52,213 bases of DNA, from positions 1 to 52,213 of the forward strand of contig CALWCS010000060.1 in the NCBI GenBank assembly GCA_944376425.1, written 5' to 3'. The position numbers were made by a program, and so were the translations under genes. Source of the stretch: an uncultured Lachnospiraceae bacterium. Lineage in GTDB: Bacteria > Bacillota > Clostridia > Lachnospirales > Lachnospiraceae. Below, piece after piece: positions 7,877 to 15,923 of the stretch. Position 1 is the first letter of the stretch; each line of letters begins with the position of its first letter. Under the pieces are notes generated by a model, which saw nothing but the letters and a program-made list of their open reading frames with translations, was not told the origin of the DNA and searched no databases.

Positions 7877-8420
7877 GGATCCCGGCAAAATTGGAGTTAA
7901 CGGAGCGGAGGAAAAAGATATTAATCTTGCAATTGCAGAAAAGCTAAAGAAACTTCTGGAAGAAGAAGGATTTTTAGTTGTGATGACGAGAGAAGGAGAT
8001 GAGGGATTGTATGACGAAGGGTGCAGCAACAAAAAGCAGCAGGATATGAAAAGAAGATGCGAAAAAATTGATGAAGCGGAGCCGATTTTTACGGTCAGTA
8101 TTCATCAAAACAGTTATACAGATGAAAGTGTCAGAGGACCTCAGGTATTTTATTATTCCCAGTCTGAACAGGGACAAAAACTGGCGAGAAGTATTCAAGA
8201 TACTTTAAATACAGAGCTGGAAGTGGCAAAACCAAGAGAAATCAAAGAAAATGATACGTATTATATTTTGAGAAAAACGGAAAGTCCTATCGTAATTGTA
8301 GAGTGCGGATTTTTAAGTAATCCGGAAGAAGCTGATCTTTTGATCACACAAGAATATCAGGAAAAAGTAGCAGAGGCAATTAAAAATGGAATGATCTCTT
8401 ATGCAGAATCGATAGAATAA
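7866..8420 (+). pseudogene. cwlD: 3' fragment of the CwlD-type amidase gene
   Basis: This segment codes 184 residues beginning HGGADPGKIG, colinear with the fragment at 1135-1305. It keeps all expected Amidase_3 catalytic residues: His in HGGADPG, Glu in GAEEKDIN, His in SIHQNS and Glu in VECGF. The frame is open upstream to 7791 and could start at the ATG at 7803, adding 21 foreign residues. There is no good ribosome binding site there, and such a product would lack the first core strand and the membrane or signal segment. It is therefore most likely inactive unless the island is removed. The following HAD gene is 100 bp away and not overlapping. Confidence 0.82.
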
Positions 8421-8520
8421 ATAAAAAAAGATTCAGACAGAAAATAAAAGAAAATAGACAGAAGATCAGGATCGTATTAGAATAAACGACAGATTAAAGA
8501 TAAGAGAATGGAGAAATAAA

Positions 8521-9312
8521 ATGTTAAAGGACAAAAGACTGTTTTTATTTGATATTGATGGAACTATTGCTACAGGAGAAAAATTGTATGATGGCACAAA
8601 GGAACTGTTGGACTATATTGAAGAGATCAAAGGAAAGGCAATCTATATCACAAACAATTCAACGAAAAGTCTTTCCGATTATGTAAAAAAATTTTCTATT
8701 TGGAATATTAAAACAGAAGAATCTCAGTTTGTGACGTCAGGATTTATGGCGGTCAGATATTTAAAAGAGCATTTTCCGGAAAAAAAGATTTTTGTTATGG
8801 GGACACAATCATTTTTAAAGGATTTAAGACAACAGAGAATTCAAGTGACAGAAAGTGTAGAAAAAGATATTCAGTGTGTGCTGGTAGGATACGACAGTGA
8901 ATTAAATTATTCAAAACTGGAGCATGTATGTGAAATTTTGTCTACCACAGAGGCAGAATACCTTGCGACAAATCCAGACCTTTGCTGTCCGGCTCCATTT
9001 GGTTTTATACCAGACTGCGGATCTATCTGTCAGATGATTCAAAATTCAACCGGAAAAGTTCCAAAATATCTGGGAAAACCTGCAAAAGAGATTATAGATT
9101 ACTGTAGAAATCTTACCGGATTTTCGAGAGAGGAAACATTGGTGGTGGGAGATCGGCTGTATACAGATATTGCATGCGGAATTGCGGCAGATGTAGAGAC
9201 GTGTGTGGTCTATACGGGAGAGGCGACAAGAGAAGAAGTAAAAAATACAAAGTATATGCCGACGTACGAATTTGACAATATTCAAAAGTTGTTTGAAGCA
9301 GTAAGAGGATAA
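8521..9312 (+). CDS. HAD-IIA family phosphatase (NagD/4-nitrophenylphosphatase-like)
   Basis: A 263-residue cytoplasmic hydrolase. Motif I is FLFDIDGTI (nucleophile Asp11 and Asp13), motif II is ITNNST, and motifs III/IV are a Lys in LGKPAKEI and VGDRLYTDI. A C2-type cap fills the middle. The length fits NagD/AraL enzymes that dephosphorylate sugar or glycolytic side-product phosphates. The start ATG at 8521 follows GAATGGAG. It is followed by a long A-rich gap. The exact substrate cannot be read from sequence. Confidence 0.88.
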   Translation: MLKDKRLFLFDIDGTIATGEKLYDGTKELLDYIEEIKGKAIYITNNSTKSLSDYVKKFSIWNIKTEESQFVTSGFMAVRYLKEHFPEKKIFVMGTQSFLKDLRQQRIQVTESVEKDIQCVLVGYDSELNYSKLEHVCEILSTTEAEYLATNPDLCCPAPFGFIPDCGSICQMIQNSTGKVPKYLGKPAKEIIDYCRNLTGFSREETLVVGDRLYTDIACGIAADVETCVVYTGEATREEVKNTKYMPTYEFDNIQKLFEAVRG

Positions 9313-9636
9313 ACAAACGATCGGGCTCAAAGCGCAAAATAGGGCAAAGTGTTGATAAAGATTTTTATTCTTTTGTTTCAAAATAGAAAGTAGAAAGAAC
9401 TGCAAGAAATGGAAACTAAAAAATAAAATTTGTTATAAAATCATAAAAAACAGAGAAAAATATAAATAGAAAGATACAAAATATACAATTTTGATACTGA
9501 AAACATACGATTTTGATAGAATCCCAGAATAAGAAAGATTAATATAAAAATAACAGGAATCAACAGTGTTTTGCTTAGAAAATTACAAGATAAGATTAGA
9601 AAAGGCAGAATCGCAATCAGGTTGGGAGGATTAGAC
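9313..9636. other. A-rich gap with no gene seen
   Basis: 324 bp of very A-rich DNA between the HAD gene and the GH3 remnant. Short frames here have no ribosome binding site or family resemblance. No clear terminator for the HAD gene was found. Confidence 0.5.
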
Positions 9637-10249
9637 ATGAAACAAAGAAAAAGAAAATCAACCGATCCTTCGATTCCTGCTGTCTATGTAATTAACAAAA
9701 CATCAGCAGAAGGCAATGATCATGAACTGGAACAGAAGATATCTATGTAGGATACCGTTACTTTGATACATATGGAATCGAACCGGCTTATCCTTTTGGA
9801 TACGGACTGACTTATACAGATTTTACGATCAATGTTGACAGTGCAGAAGCAACAACAGATCAGATTACAGTCAATGCAACTGTTACAAATACAGGAGATA
9901 CCCAGGGCAAAGAAGCAGTAGAAGTTTACTTCTCAGCTCCTGAGGATACTGATCTTGACAATCCATATCAGGAACTTGCAGGCTATACAAAGACAGAAAA
10001 TCTGAAACCGGGAGAAAGCCAGCAAGTTACAGTAACGTTTGATACAACAGAGCTTTCAAGTTATTATAAGGATCTGCTTGTACAGACTGGCCGTCTTGGT
10101 ATGGTTCTGGAAACTGTACAGCGGCTGCAACCTCTTCAACGACACCGGGAACCAATGCAAAAGCATATGATTCCGGAAGCGCATATGGCTTCAGCGGAGA
10201 CGAGGCATATAAGACACAGTTATGGCAGCTGGAAGCAGCAGGTAAATAA
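9637..10249 (+). pseudogene. Decayed GH3 beta-glucosidase (internal deletion and frameshifts)
   Basis: A start with a good ribosome binding site (GGGAGGA) at 9637 opens 37 codons including PAVYVINKTSAEGND, which resembles the central (alpha/beta)6 domain of GH3 enzymes. It stops at 9750. In another frame from 9729 the DNA encodes GTEDIYVGYRYFDTYG, then PAYPFGYGLTYTDF and a fibronectin-III-like domain, the classic GH3 C-terminus. Hence a large internal deletion plus a frameshift. After LSSYYKD (about 10072) the GH3 resemblance ends. A different frame then reads WYGSGN to a stop at 10249; I do not recognise that tail. It is not functional. It may be the relic of a regulated partner of the adjacent ROK regulator. 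Confidence 0.75.
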
Positions 10250-10303
10250 AAACAGAACATTGAAATAAAGCAAGCTAGAAACATTTCGATAGACAGTACA
10301 TTT

Positions 10304-10349
10304 ACAAAAAGGGAGATCAGCAGATTTCTGTCTGATGTCCCTTTTTGTA
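10304..10349 (+). terminator. Terminator after the GH3 remnant
   Basis: ACAAAAAGGGA (10304-10314) pairs with TCCCTTTTTGT (10338-10348), with an inner ATCAG/CTGAT stem. Confidence 0.8.
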
Positions 10350-10401
10350 GCAGGAAAAAGCGAAAAATGTAAAAAAAAGAAAAAAATGTAAATTTTCCCT
10401 C

Positions 10402-10462
10402 TTTACAAAACAGAATTTTTATATTAAAATAAAGACACTTTATAAAGCGTGTTTATAAAGTG
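10402..10462 (+). promoter_or_regulatory. ROK regulator promoter with overlapping palindromic operator
   Basis: TTTACA (10402-10407), 17-bp spacer, TAAAAT (10425-10430). Right behind it, over the predicted transcription start, lies a perfect 11-bp dyad: CACTTTATAAA (10436-10446) and TTTATAAAGTG (10452-10462), with a 5-bp centre. The position suits repression, probably autoregulation by the ROK protein. Confidence 0.65.
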
Positions 10463-10533
10463 CGATGATTAGTTCACAGAATTGCCTGTCTAGAAAGAGA
10501 ATACCGAAAGAAAAAAACGGAGGGAAAGAAGAG

Positions 10534-11589
10534 ATGCGTGCCGATAACCAGCTGATGAAGAAAATCAATCGGGAAACACTTCGAGAAGTTCTTCAGAAGT
10601 GTCAAAAAGCGACAAAGCCGGAACTTGCTGCGAAAACAGGATTGAGTGTGGTTACGATTAACGCATTGATTACAGATTTGATACAGAGGCAGGAAGTGGA
10701 AGAAAATGGATTGGTTCCTTCAGAAGGAGGAAGACCATCTATGCAGTATCGGTATAACAACAATTTTTGTCACGCGGCAGTTTTATACTGTTACCAAAAA
10801 GAGGAGCAGACCTATGCACATTGTCTCGTGATAGATCTGTCGGGAAAAGTGATATGGAGACAGGAAAAGTTTTATACAGAAGTTGAGATGGAGAGTTTTA
10901 CAGAACTTTTAGATCAAGCTTTTCAGACGGTAGAAAAGATCAAAGTCATTGCTTTTGGACTTCCAGGAGAAGCGAATGAACATACAGTGCTTATCAATGA
11001 CTATGAAAAATTGATTGGCAAAGAATTTTTTTCTTACTACAAAGAACGATATCACGTCCCGATTTTATTTGAAAATGATGTCAACGCAATGACTTATGGA
11101 TATTACTGCAGTAATCGCAGTAAAAAGGAAGACATTGTAGTAGGAGTTTATTTTCCAAAACGATATATTCCCGGAGCCGGGATCATTTTAAATCAGAAAA
11201 TTTATTATGGAACACAGCATTTTGCAGGAGAAATGAAAAGACTTCCTGTACCGATTCCATGGGAACAGCTTAATTATGATGATGAAGAAGAAGTTTTTAA
11301 AGAATTGAAGACGATTCTTGAGATTTTTGGATGTACGTTTGCACCTGCAAAGTTTATCTTATATGGAGATTTTTTTACACTTTCCCTCATAAAAAAACTA
11401 AAAGAGTTCACACAGAATTTTTTTGGACAGAGTTTCTGCATAAACATAGAGATCACGGAAAACATAGAAAAAGATTATGAGACGGGAATGATCAGTCTGG
11501 TTTTAGAAAAACTGAAGCAGAAAATTGAAGATCTGGAGGAAAACCTAAATGAATCAGAAGGAAAGAATGCTTGCAGAGCTTCCGTATAA
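10534..11589 (+). CDS. ROK-family transcriptional regulator
   Basis: A 351-residue protein. Residues about 10-75 form a winged helix-turn-helix (KPELAAKTGLSVVTINALITDLI, GRPS) typical of NagC/XylR repressors. The remainder is a degenerate ROK domain containing NDVNAMTYG. The ATP-binding DxGxT and zinc-site cysteines of ROK kinases are absent, so it is a regulator rather than a sugar kinase. The start is the ATG at 10534 (MRADNQ) behind CGGAGGG. It overlaps the acetyltransferase gene by 41 bp, so the two are co-transcribed. The adjacent GH3 remnant suggests a glycoside-responsive regulator; this is inference. Confidence 0.85.
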   Translation: MRADNQLMKKINRETLREVLQKCQKATKPELAAKTGLSVVTINALITDLIQRQEVEENGLVPSEGGRPSMQYRYNNNFCHAAVLYCYQKEEQTYAHCLVIDLSGKVIWRQEKFYTEVEMESFTELLDQAFQTVEKIKVIAFGLPGEANEHTVLINDYEKLIGKEFFSYYKERYHVPILFENDVNAMTYGYYCSNRSKKEDIVVGVYFPKRYIPGAGIILNQKIYYGTQHFAGEMKRLPVPIPWEQLNYDDEEEVFKELKTILEIFGCTFAPAKFILYGDFFTLSLIKKLKEFTQNFFGQSFCINIEITENIEKDYETGMISLVLEKLKQKIEDLEENLNESEGKNACRASV

Positions 11590-12187
11590 GCCATGGATGG
11601 ACGGTTTAAGAGAACTGCGCTTAGAAAACAGAAAAAGAGTTTATCAATATAATCAGCTTTCCCCTGACAAGAGAGAAGAAAGAAATAGTTTAATCCGTCA
11701 GATCCTTGGAAAATGCGGAGAGAGCATTATCATAGAGCAGCCATTTCGATGTGATTATGGAAAAAATATTGAAGTGGGAAATAATTTTTTTGCAAATTAT
11801 AATTTGACAATTTTAGATACGGCAAAAGTAATAATCGGAGAAAATGTACAGATTGCTCCTAATGTATCGATCTACACAGCAGGTCATCCGATTCATCCGG
11901 ATTCGCGAAACTCTGGATATGAGTACGGCATAGGAATTACAATCGGAGATAATGTATGGATCGGAGGAAATACGGTAATTAATCCGGGTGTACACATTGG
12001 CAGCAATGTTGTGATCGGTTCGGGCAGTGTAGTGACGAAGGATTTGCCCGATTATGTGATTGCTGCCGGAAACCCGTGCAGAATACTGCGCAGGATTACA
12101 GAAAAAGACAGAGAATATTATTATAAAGATCGTAAGTTTGATATAGAAGACTATAGAGAAGGGATATTGAACATCAATGATTTTTAA
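11549..12187 (+). CDS. maa: Sugar O-acetyltransferase (maltose/galactoside acetyltransferase family)
   Basis: A 212-residue LacA/Maa-type left-handed beta-helix enzyme. The N-terminal Mac domain reads MNQKERMLAELPYKPWM. The hexapeptide repeats run from about residue 70 to 175 (IGENVQIAPNVSIYTAGHP, IGDNVWIGGNTVINPGVHIG). The catalytic His is in YTAGHPI. It transfers acetyl from acetyl-CoA to sugars, thought to detoxify non-metabolised sugars. It overlaps the 3' end of the ROK gene, fitting a sugar-responsive two-gene operon. The ribosome binding site is TGGAGG. Confidence 0.9.
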   Translation: MNQKERMLAELPYKPWMDGLRELRLENRKRVYQYNQLSPDKREERNSLIRQILGKCGESIIIEQPFRCDYGKNIEVGNNFFANYNLTILDTAKVIIGENVQIAPNVSIYTAGHPIHPDSRNSGYEYGIGITIGDNVWIGGNTVINPGVHIGSNVVIGSGSVVTKDLPDYVIAAGNPCRILRRITEKDREYYYKDRKFDIEDYREGILNINDF

Positions 12188-12474
12188 AGTACTGCTGCCG
12201 TAATCTGCAAACAGTAGCACCTGATTTAGCGCTCTTTTGGATGGTATTATTGTAATCATATTGATCGGAAAAAAGATCTGAACAGGTGATAATTATTTTA
12301 TATTACGGCAGCGTCCCCCCTTATAAATGCAACTTTCACAGGTAATTCTTATTCCCCCCAGGAACAGCGTCCTGCTGATAGTTGGATTTTAGGCGAATGA
12401 AAGGGGTGTTTCTGATTTGTCTCTCAATTTTATCAGAAACACAGAAAATTCGCCGGACAGATTTCAAAGCTATA
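12188..12474. other. Hairpin-rich gap, possible structured RNA
   Basis: Two strong structures. One: GCTGCCGTAAT (12194-12204) pairs with ATTACGGCAGC (12302-12312), enclosing CACCTG/CAGGTG (12218 / 12283) and a GATC...GATC arm. Two: GGCGAAT (12392-12398) pairs with ATTCGCC (12448-12454), enclosing the perfect 11-bp arm GTGTTTCTGAT / ATCAGAAACAC. CCCCCC occurs twice between them (near 12314 and 12354). No coding potential was seen. I do not recognise it as 6S, SRP, RNase P, tmRNA or a known riboswitch. Confidence 0.45.
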
Positions 12475-12534
12475 CAAAAACAGCGCCTGTTCTCAAAAGT
12501 ATAAAAGCTTTTGAGACAATAGGTGCTGTTTTTG
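12475..12534 (+). terminator. Strong terminator before sua5
   Basis: AAAAACAGCGCCT and the loop-proximal CTCAAAAG pair with CTTTTGAG and AGGTGCTGTTTTT; about 20 paired bases with T-runs on both strands. Confidence 0.85.
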
Positions 12535-12649
12535 CTATATGTCTGGCAGTAGGAGAAAGAAAAGAGGTTTTATTTTTCTAGCTCAGGTGTTATAATAAAA
12601 CCAAATGGGATGAAAAAAGATTCGCCGGAAAGGGTTGGGTACAGTCATT

Positions 12650-13696
12650 ATGAATACAAAAATAGTGCGAATAAGTGAAGATCGCGAAGAAAAATGGGTG
12701 GAACAGTCAGGAGAAATTTTACAACATGGAGGGCTGGTAGCGTTTCCGACTGAGACCGTATACGGTCTGGGAGCCAATGCTTTGGATGAGAAAGCAGCCG
12801 CAAAGATTTACGCTGCAAAAGGGAGACCGTCGGATAATCCTTTGATTGTACATATTGCAGATTTTTCAGCCCTGGAAAAAATTGTAGAAAAAATTCCAGA
12901 AGAAGCATTAAAACTGGCAGAAGCGTTTTGGCCCGGACCTCTGACTATGATTATGAAAAAAAGCAAACTGGTGCCTGATGGAACGACAGGCGGATTAGAT
13001 ACAGTGGCAGTACGAATGCCAAAACATGAGATTGCTTTAAAGATGATACGTGCAGGGGGAGGATATATTGCAGCGCCAAGTGCCAACACATCAGGGCGCC
13101 CAAGTCCGACGGCAGCGGAACATGTGATAGAAGATATGGACGGGAAGATTGACATGATTCTGGATGGAGGGAGTGTAGGAATTGGTCTGGAGTCTACGAT
13201 CATTGATCTAAGTGAAGGGACTCCTGTCATCTTGCGCCCGGGATTTATCACACAAAAAATGGCAGAACAGGTCATAGGAAAAGTAGAGATGGATGCGGGA
13301 CTGATCCGACCTGATGCGAATATTCGCCCTAAGGCGCCTGGGATGAAATATCGTCATTATGCTCCGAAAGCGAGCATGATTCTGGTTCGGGGAGAAAGAG
13401 AACAGGTATCAGAAAAAATCAGACAGCTTGTCTATGAAGAATTGAAGCAAGGGAAAAATCCGGGGATTTTATGCGCGGAGGAGACAGCGGATACTTATAC
13501 AGAAGGGATTGTAAAAAAAATTGGCACACTCCATGATGAAATGACAATCAGCAGGCATTTATATGGGGTATTACGTGAATTCGACCAGGAAGGGGTTACT
13601 TCTATTTTTTCAGAGACATTTGAAACTCCCGTTCTTGGAACGGCAATTATGAATCGGCTGATGAAAGCTGCCGGCTATCAATTGATTGAAGTATGA
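12650..13696 (+). CDS. sua5: L-threonylcarbamoyladenylate synthase, two-domain Sua5 type
   Basis: A protein of about 348 residues. The YrdC domain (about 10-195) shows FPTETVYGLGANA, KGRPSDNPL, FWPGPLT and PSANTSGRPSPT; the Sua5 C-domain follows the linker with APGMKYRHYAPKA. It makes threonylcarbamoyl-AMP from threonine, bicarbonate and ATP, the first step of tRNA t6A37 modification. The start is uncertain: ATG 12650 has GGAAAGGG 15 bp upstream, while TTG 12635 lies too close to it. It heads a tight operon with the phosphatase homologue, rpiB, upp and the deaminase, in the order of the B. subtilis ywlC-ywlE-ywlF-upp region. Confidence 0.92.
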   Translation: MNTKIVRISEDREEKWVEQSGEILQHGGLVAFPTETVYGLGANALDEKAAAKIYAAKGRPSDNPLIVHIADFSALEKIVEKIPEEALKLAEAFWPGPLTMIMKKSKLVPDGTTGGLDTVAVRMPKHEIALKMIRAGGGYIAAPSANTSGRPSPTAAEHVIEDMDGKIDMILDGGSVGIGLESTIIDLSEGTPVILRPGFITQKMAEQVIGKVEMDAGLIRPDANIRPKAPGMKYRHYAPKASMILVRGEREQVSEKIRQLVYEELKQGKNPGILCAEETADTYTEGIVKKIGTLHDEMTISRHLYGVLREFDQEGVTSIFSETFETPVLGTAIMNRLMKAAGYQLIEV

Positions 13697-13708
13697 GGAG
13701 AAAAACAT

Positions 13709-14170
13709 ATGAAACGCTATGATAGATTAATCTTTGTAAGTACTAGCGATACCTGCCGCAGTCCTATGGCAGAGACTATTTTGAAGAGCAAATTTCTTTT
13801 GGAAGAGCTGGAGATTGATTCGAAGGGATTGATTGTATTATTTCCTGAACCAGTGAATCCTAAAGCAGAAGAAATCCTGCAAAAAAGAGGACTGTCGATG
13901 CAGAATCATGCTTCAGCCCATCTGGAAGAATCGGATATTGGCGAGAGAACTTTAATACTTACGATGGAATTGGCGCAGAAATTGAAGATTCTAGAAGAAT
14001 ACGAGCATTATGAAAATGTTTATACACTTGCAGAATTTGTCGGATATCAGGGAGATATTACAAATCCCTATGGGGGAAAGATGGAAATCTATGAAGAATG
14101 CTATCAGAGACTGGAAGAGTTTATTACACGTCTCGTAGTGATTTTAAACGAGGAGGAATTGTTATGTTAG
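13709..14170 (+). CDS. Low-molecular-weight phosphatase homologue (YwlE position) lacking catalytic Cys and Asp
   Basis: A 153-residue LMW protein phosphatase fold. The P-loop reads FVSTSDTCRSPMAE where active relatives such as YwlE have FVCTGNTCRSPMAE, so the nucleophilic Cys is Ser11. The general-acid loop reads GDITNPYGG where YwlE has GDVLDPFGG, so the catalytic Asp is Asn119. The rest of the fold is well kept (LTMELAQKLK, YTLAEFVGYQGD, MEIYEECYQRLEEF). By position between sua5 and rpiB it is the YwlE (protein-arginine phosphatase) counterpart, but it should be inactive or binding-only. It overlaps rpiB by 7 bp. Confidence 0.85.
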   Translation: MKRYDRLIFVSTSDTCRSPMAETILKSKFLLEELEIDSKGLIVLFPEPVNPKAEEILQKRGLSMQNHASAHLEESDIGERTLILTMELAQKLKILEEYEHYENVYTLAEFVGYQGDITNPYGGKMEIYEECYQRLEEFITRLVVILNEEELLC

Positions 14171-14592
14171 CACTTGGATGTGATCATGGCGGATATGAAT
14201 TAATGCAAGAGATCAAGCATTATCTGGATGAAAGGAAAATTGCATATCAGGATTTCGGATGCTACAGCATGGAGGCGGTAGACTATCCGGTCTATGCCAA
14301 AAAAGTTGGAAAGGCAATTCAAGATGGAGTTTGTGACAGAGGAATTTTGATCTGTGGAACAGGAATTGGGATTTCGATTACTGCAAATAAGATGAGAGGA
14401 ATCCGCGCAGCTTTATGTACAGACTGTTTCTGTGCAGAAGCAACACGGCTGCACAATGATGCAAATGTGCTTGCGTTGGGAGGAAGAGTGGTAGGACCCG
14501 GACTGGCAGTTAAGATTGTAGACACGTTCTTAAATACCCCATTTTCCGGTGAAGAGCGGCATAAACGCAGAATTGCAATGATAGAGGAATAA
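14164..14592 (+). CDS. rpiB: Ribose-5-phosphate isomerase B
   Basis: A 142-residue RpiB/LacA-B family enzyme interconverting ribose-5-phosphate and ribulose-5-phosphate. The start ATG at 14164 follows GAGGAAT inside the end of the preceding gene. Motifs are [15 protein letters not shown], the active-site Cys in [13 protein letters not shown], and [28 protein letters not shown]. It supplies PRPP precursor, consistent with upp next in the operon. Confidence 0.94.
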   Translation: MLALGCDHGGYELMQEIKHYLDERKIAYQDFGCYSMEAVDYPVYAKKVGKAIQDGVCDRGILICGTGIGISITANKMRGIRAALCTDCFCAEATRLHNDANVLALGGRVVGPGLAVKIVDTFLNTPFSGEERHKRRIAMIEE

Positions 14593-14626
14593 AATCCGGA
14601 ACAGACCCGGAAGAAAAGAGGAAGAT

Positions 14627-15256
14627 ATGGGAAATGTGTATGTAATGGATCATCCGTTAATTCAGCATAAAATTGGGATCATCAGAAGAAAAGACACAAG
14701 TTCTAAGGAATTTCGGGAAATGATAAAAGAGATTGCAATGCTGATGTGTTATGAAGCGACAAGAAATCTGAAACTGTCAGATGTGGAGATTGAAACTCCG
14801 ATTGCAAAAATGATGGCGAAAGAGCTGACAGGGAAAAAATTAGCAATTGTTCCTATTCTGCGTGCAGGTCTGGGAATGGTAGAAGGAATGCTTGCGATGA
14901 TTCCGGCTGCAAAAGTAGGACACATTGGATTATACCGCGATCCTCAGACACTAAAGCCGGTAGAATATTACTGCAAATTGCCGGCAGATTCCTCAGAAAG
15001 AGAAATTTATGTGGTAGATCCGATGTTAGCCACAGGAGGGTCTGCCGCTGCCGCAATCGAGATGCTAAAAGAAAAAGGTGTAAAAAATATCCACTTTATG
15101 TGTATTATTGCAGCTCCGGAAGGAGTAAAAAAGATGCAGCAAGAACATCCGGAAGTAGATTTATATATCGGAGCACTGGATCAAAGGCTAAATGAGCACG
15201 GGTATATTGTACCGGGACTTGGGGATGCGGGAGACCGCATTTTTGGGACGAAGTAG
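14627..15256 (+). CDS. upp: Uracil phosphoribosyltransferase
   Basis: A 209-residue enzyme of full family length. It converts uracil and PRPP to UMP. Key segments are the N-terminal [36 protein letters not shown], the PRPP loop [11 protein letters not shown], and the uracil-binding C-terminus [17 protein letters not shown]. The ribosome binding site GAGGAAG precedes the ATG, and the gene lies 34 bp after rpiB in the same operon. Confidence 0.96.
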   Translation: MGNVYVMDHPLIQHKIGIIRRKDTSSKEFREMIKEIAMLMCYEATRNLKLSDVEIETPIAKMMAKELTGKKLAIVPILRAGLGMVEGMLAMIPAAKVGHIGLYRDPQTLKPVEYYCKLPADSSEREIYVVDPMLATGGSAAAAIEMLKEKGVKNIHFMCIIAAPEGVKKMQQEHPEVDLYIGALDQRLNEHGYIVPGLGDAGDRIFGTK

Positions 15257-15273
15257 GAAGTTGGAGGAAAAAG

Positions 15274-15759
15274 ATGAGCGGAAAAAGAAAAGATTATATC
15301 TCATGGGATGAATATTTTATGGGAGTGGCAATGTTATCAGGAATGCGTTCCAAAGATCCGAGTACACAGGTAGGAGCGTGTATTGTAAGTCCGGATCATA
15401 AGATCCTCTCAATGGGATATAACGGATTTCCAATCGGTTGTTCAGATGATGAATTTCCCTGGGAAAAAAACGGAGAAGAGTTGGATCAAAAATATTTGTA
15501 TGTAACTCATAGTGAATTAAATGCAATCTTAAATTACCGCGGTGGAAGCTTGGAAGGATCTACTTTATATGTATCGTTGTTTCCGTGCAATGAATGTGCA
15601 AAAGCGATTATCCAATCAGGAATCCGACACATCGTCTACAGCTGTGATAAATATGCTGATCAGCCGTCTGTCATGGCATCTAAGAGAATGCTGGATGCAG
15701 CAGGAGTGACGTATAAAAAATATGAAAAGACAAATCGAAAAATAGAATTAGATTTATAA
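15274..15759 (+). CDS. comEB: Deoxycytidylate (dCMP) deaminase family protein
   Basis: A 161-residue zinc deaminase. The zinc and proton-transfer residues are in THSELNAIL (His and Glu) and FPCNECAKAI (two Cys). The N-terminus SWDEYFMGVAMLSGMRSKDPSTQVGACIV is typical of ComEB/dCMP deaminases. It makes dUMP from dCMP for dTMP synthesis. The ribosome binding site GGAGGA is 18 bp after upp; last gene of the operon. No clear terminator was seen behind it. Confidence 0.92.
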   Translation: MSGKRKDYISWDEYFMGVAMLSGMRSKDPSTQVGACIVSPDHKILSMGYNGFPIGCSDDEFPWEKNGEELDQKYLYVTHSELNAILNYRGGSLEGSTLYVSLFPCNECAKAIIQSGIRHIVYSCDKYADQPSVMASKRMLDAAGVTYKKYEKTNRKIELDL

Positions 15760-15923
15760 AAAGGATATCAGATTCAGATGGGAGATTCCGGTTTCAAGAA
15801 AGATTGTATCTTGGCAGACGGAAAACCTCCCAACTGATCAGAAGTACAGAGATATGCGAAGAAAGATTTCAGAAAACATAACGTACGGTTATGACAGAAA
15901 TCAGTCTAAGCTGTGAGAGTTTT

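Noticed and set aside
12188-12474. 6S RNA, SRP RNA, tmRNA or RNase P RNA
   Set aside because: The conserved motifs of these RNAs were not found on either strand, so the segment is left unassigned.
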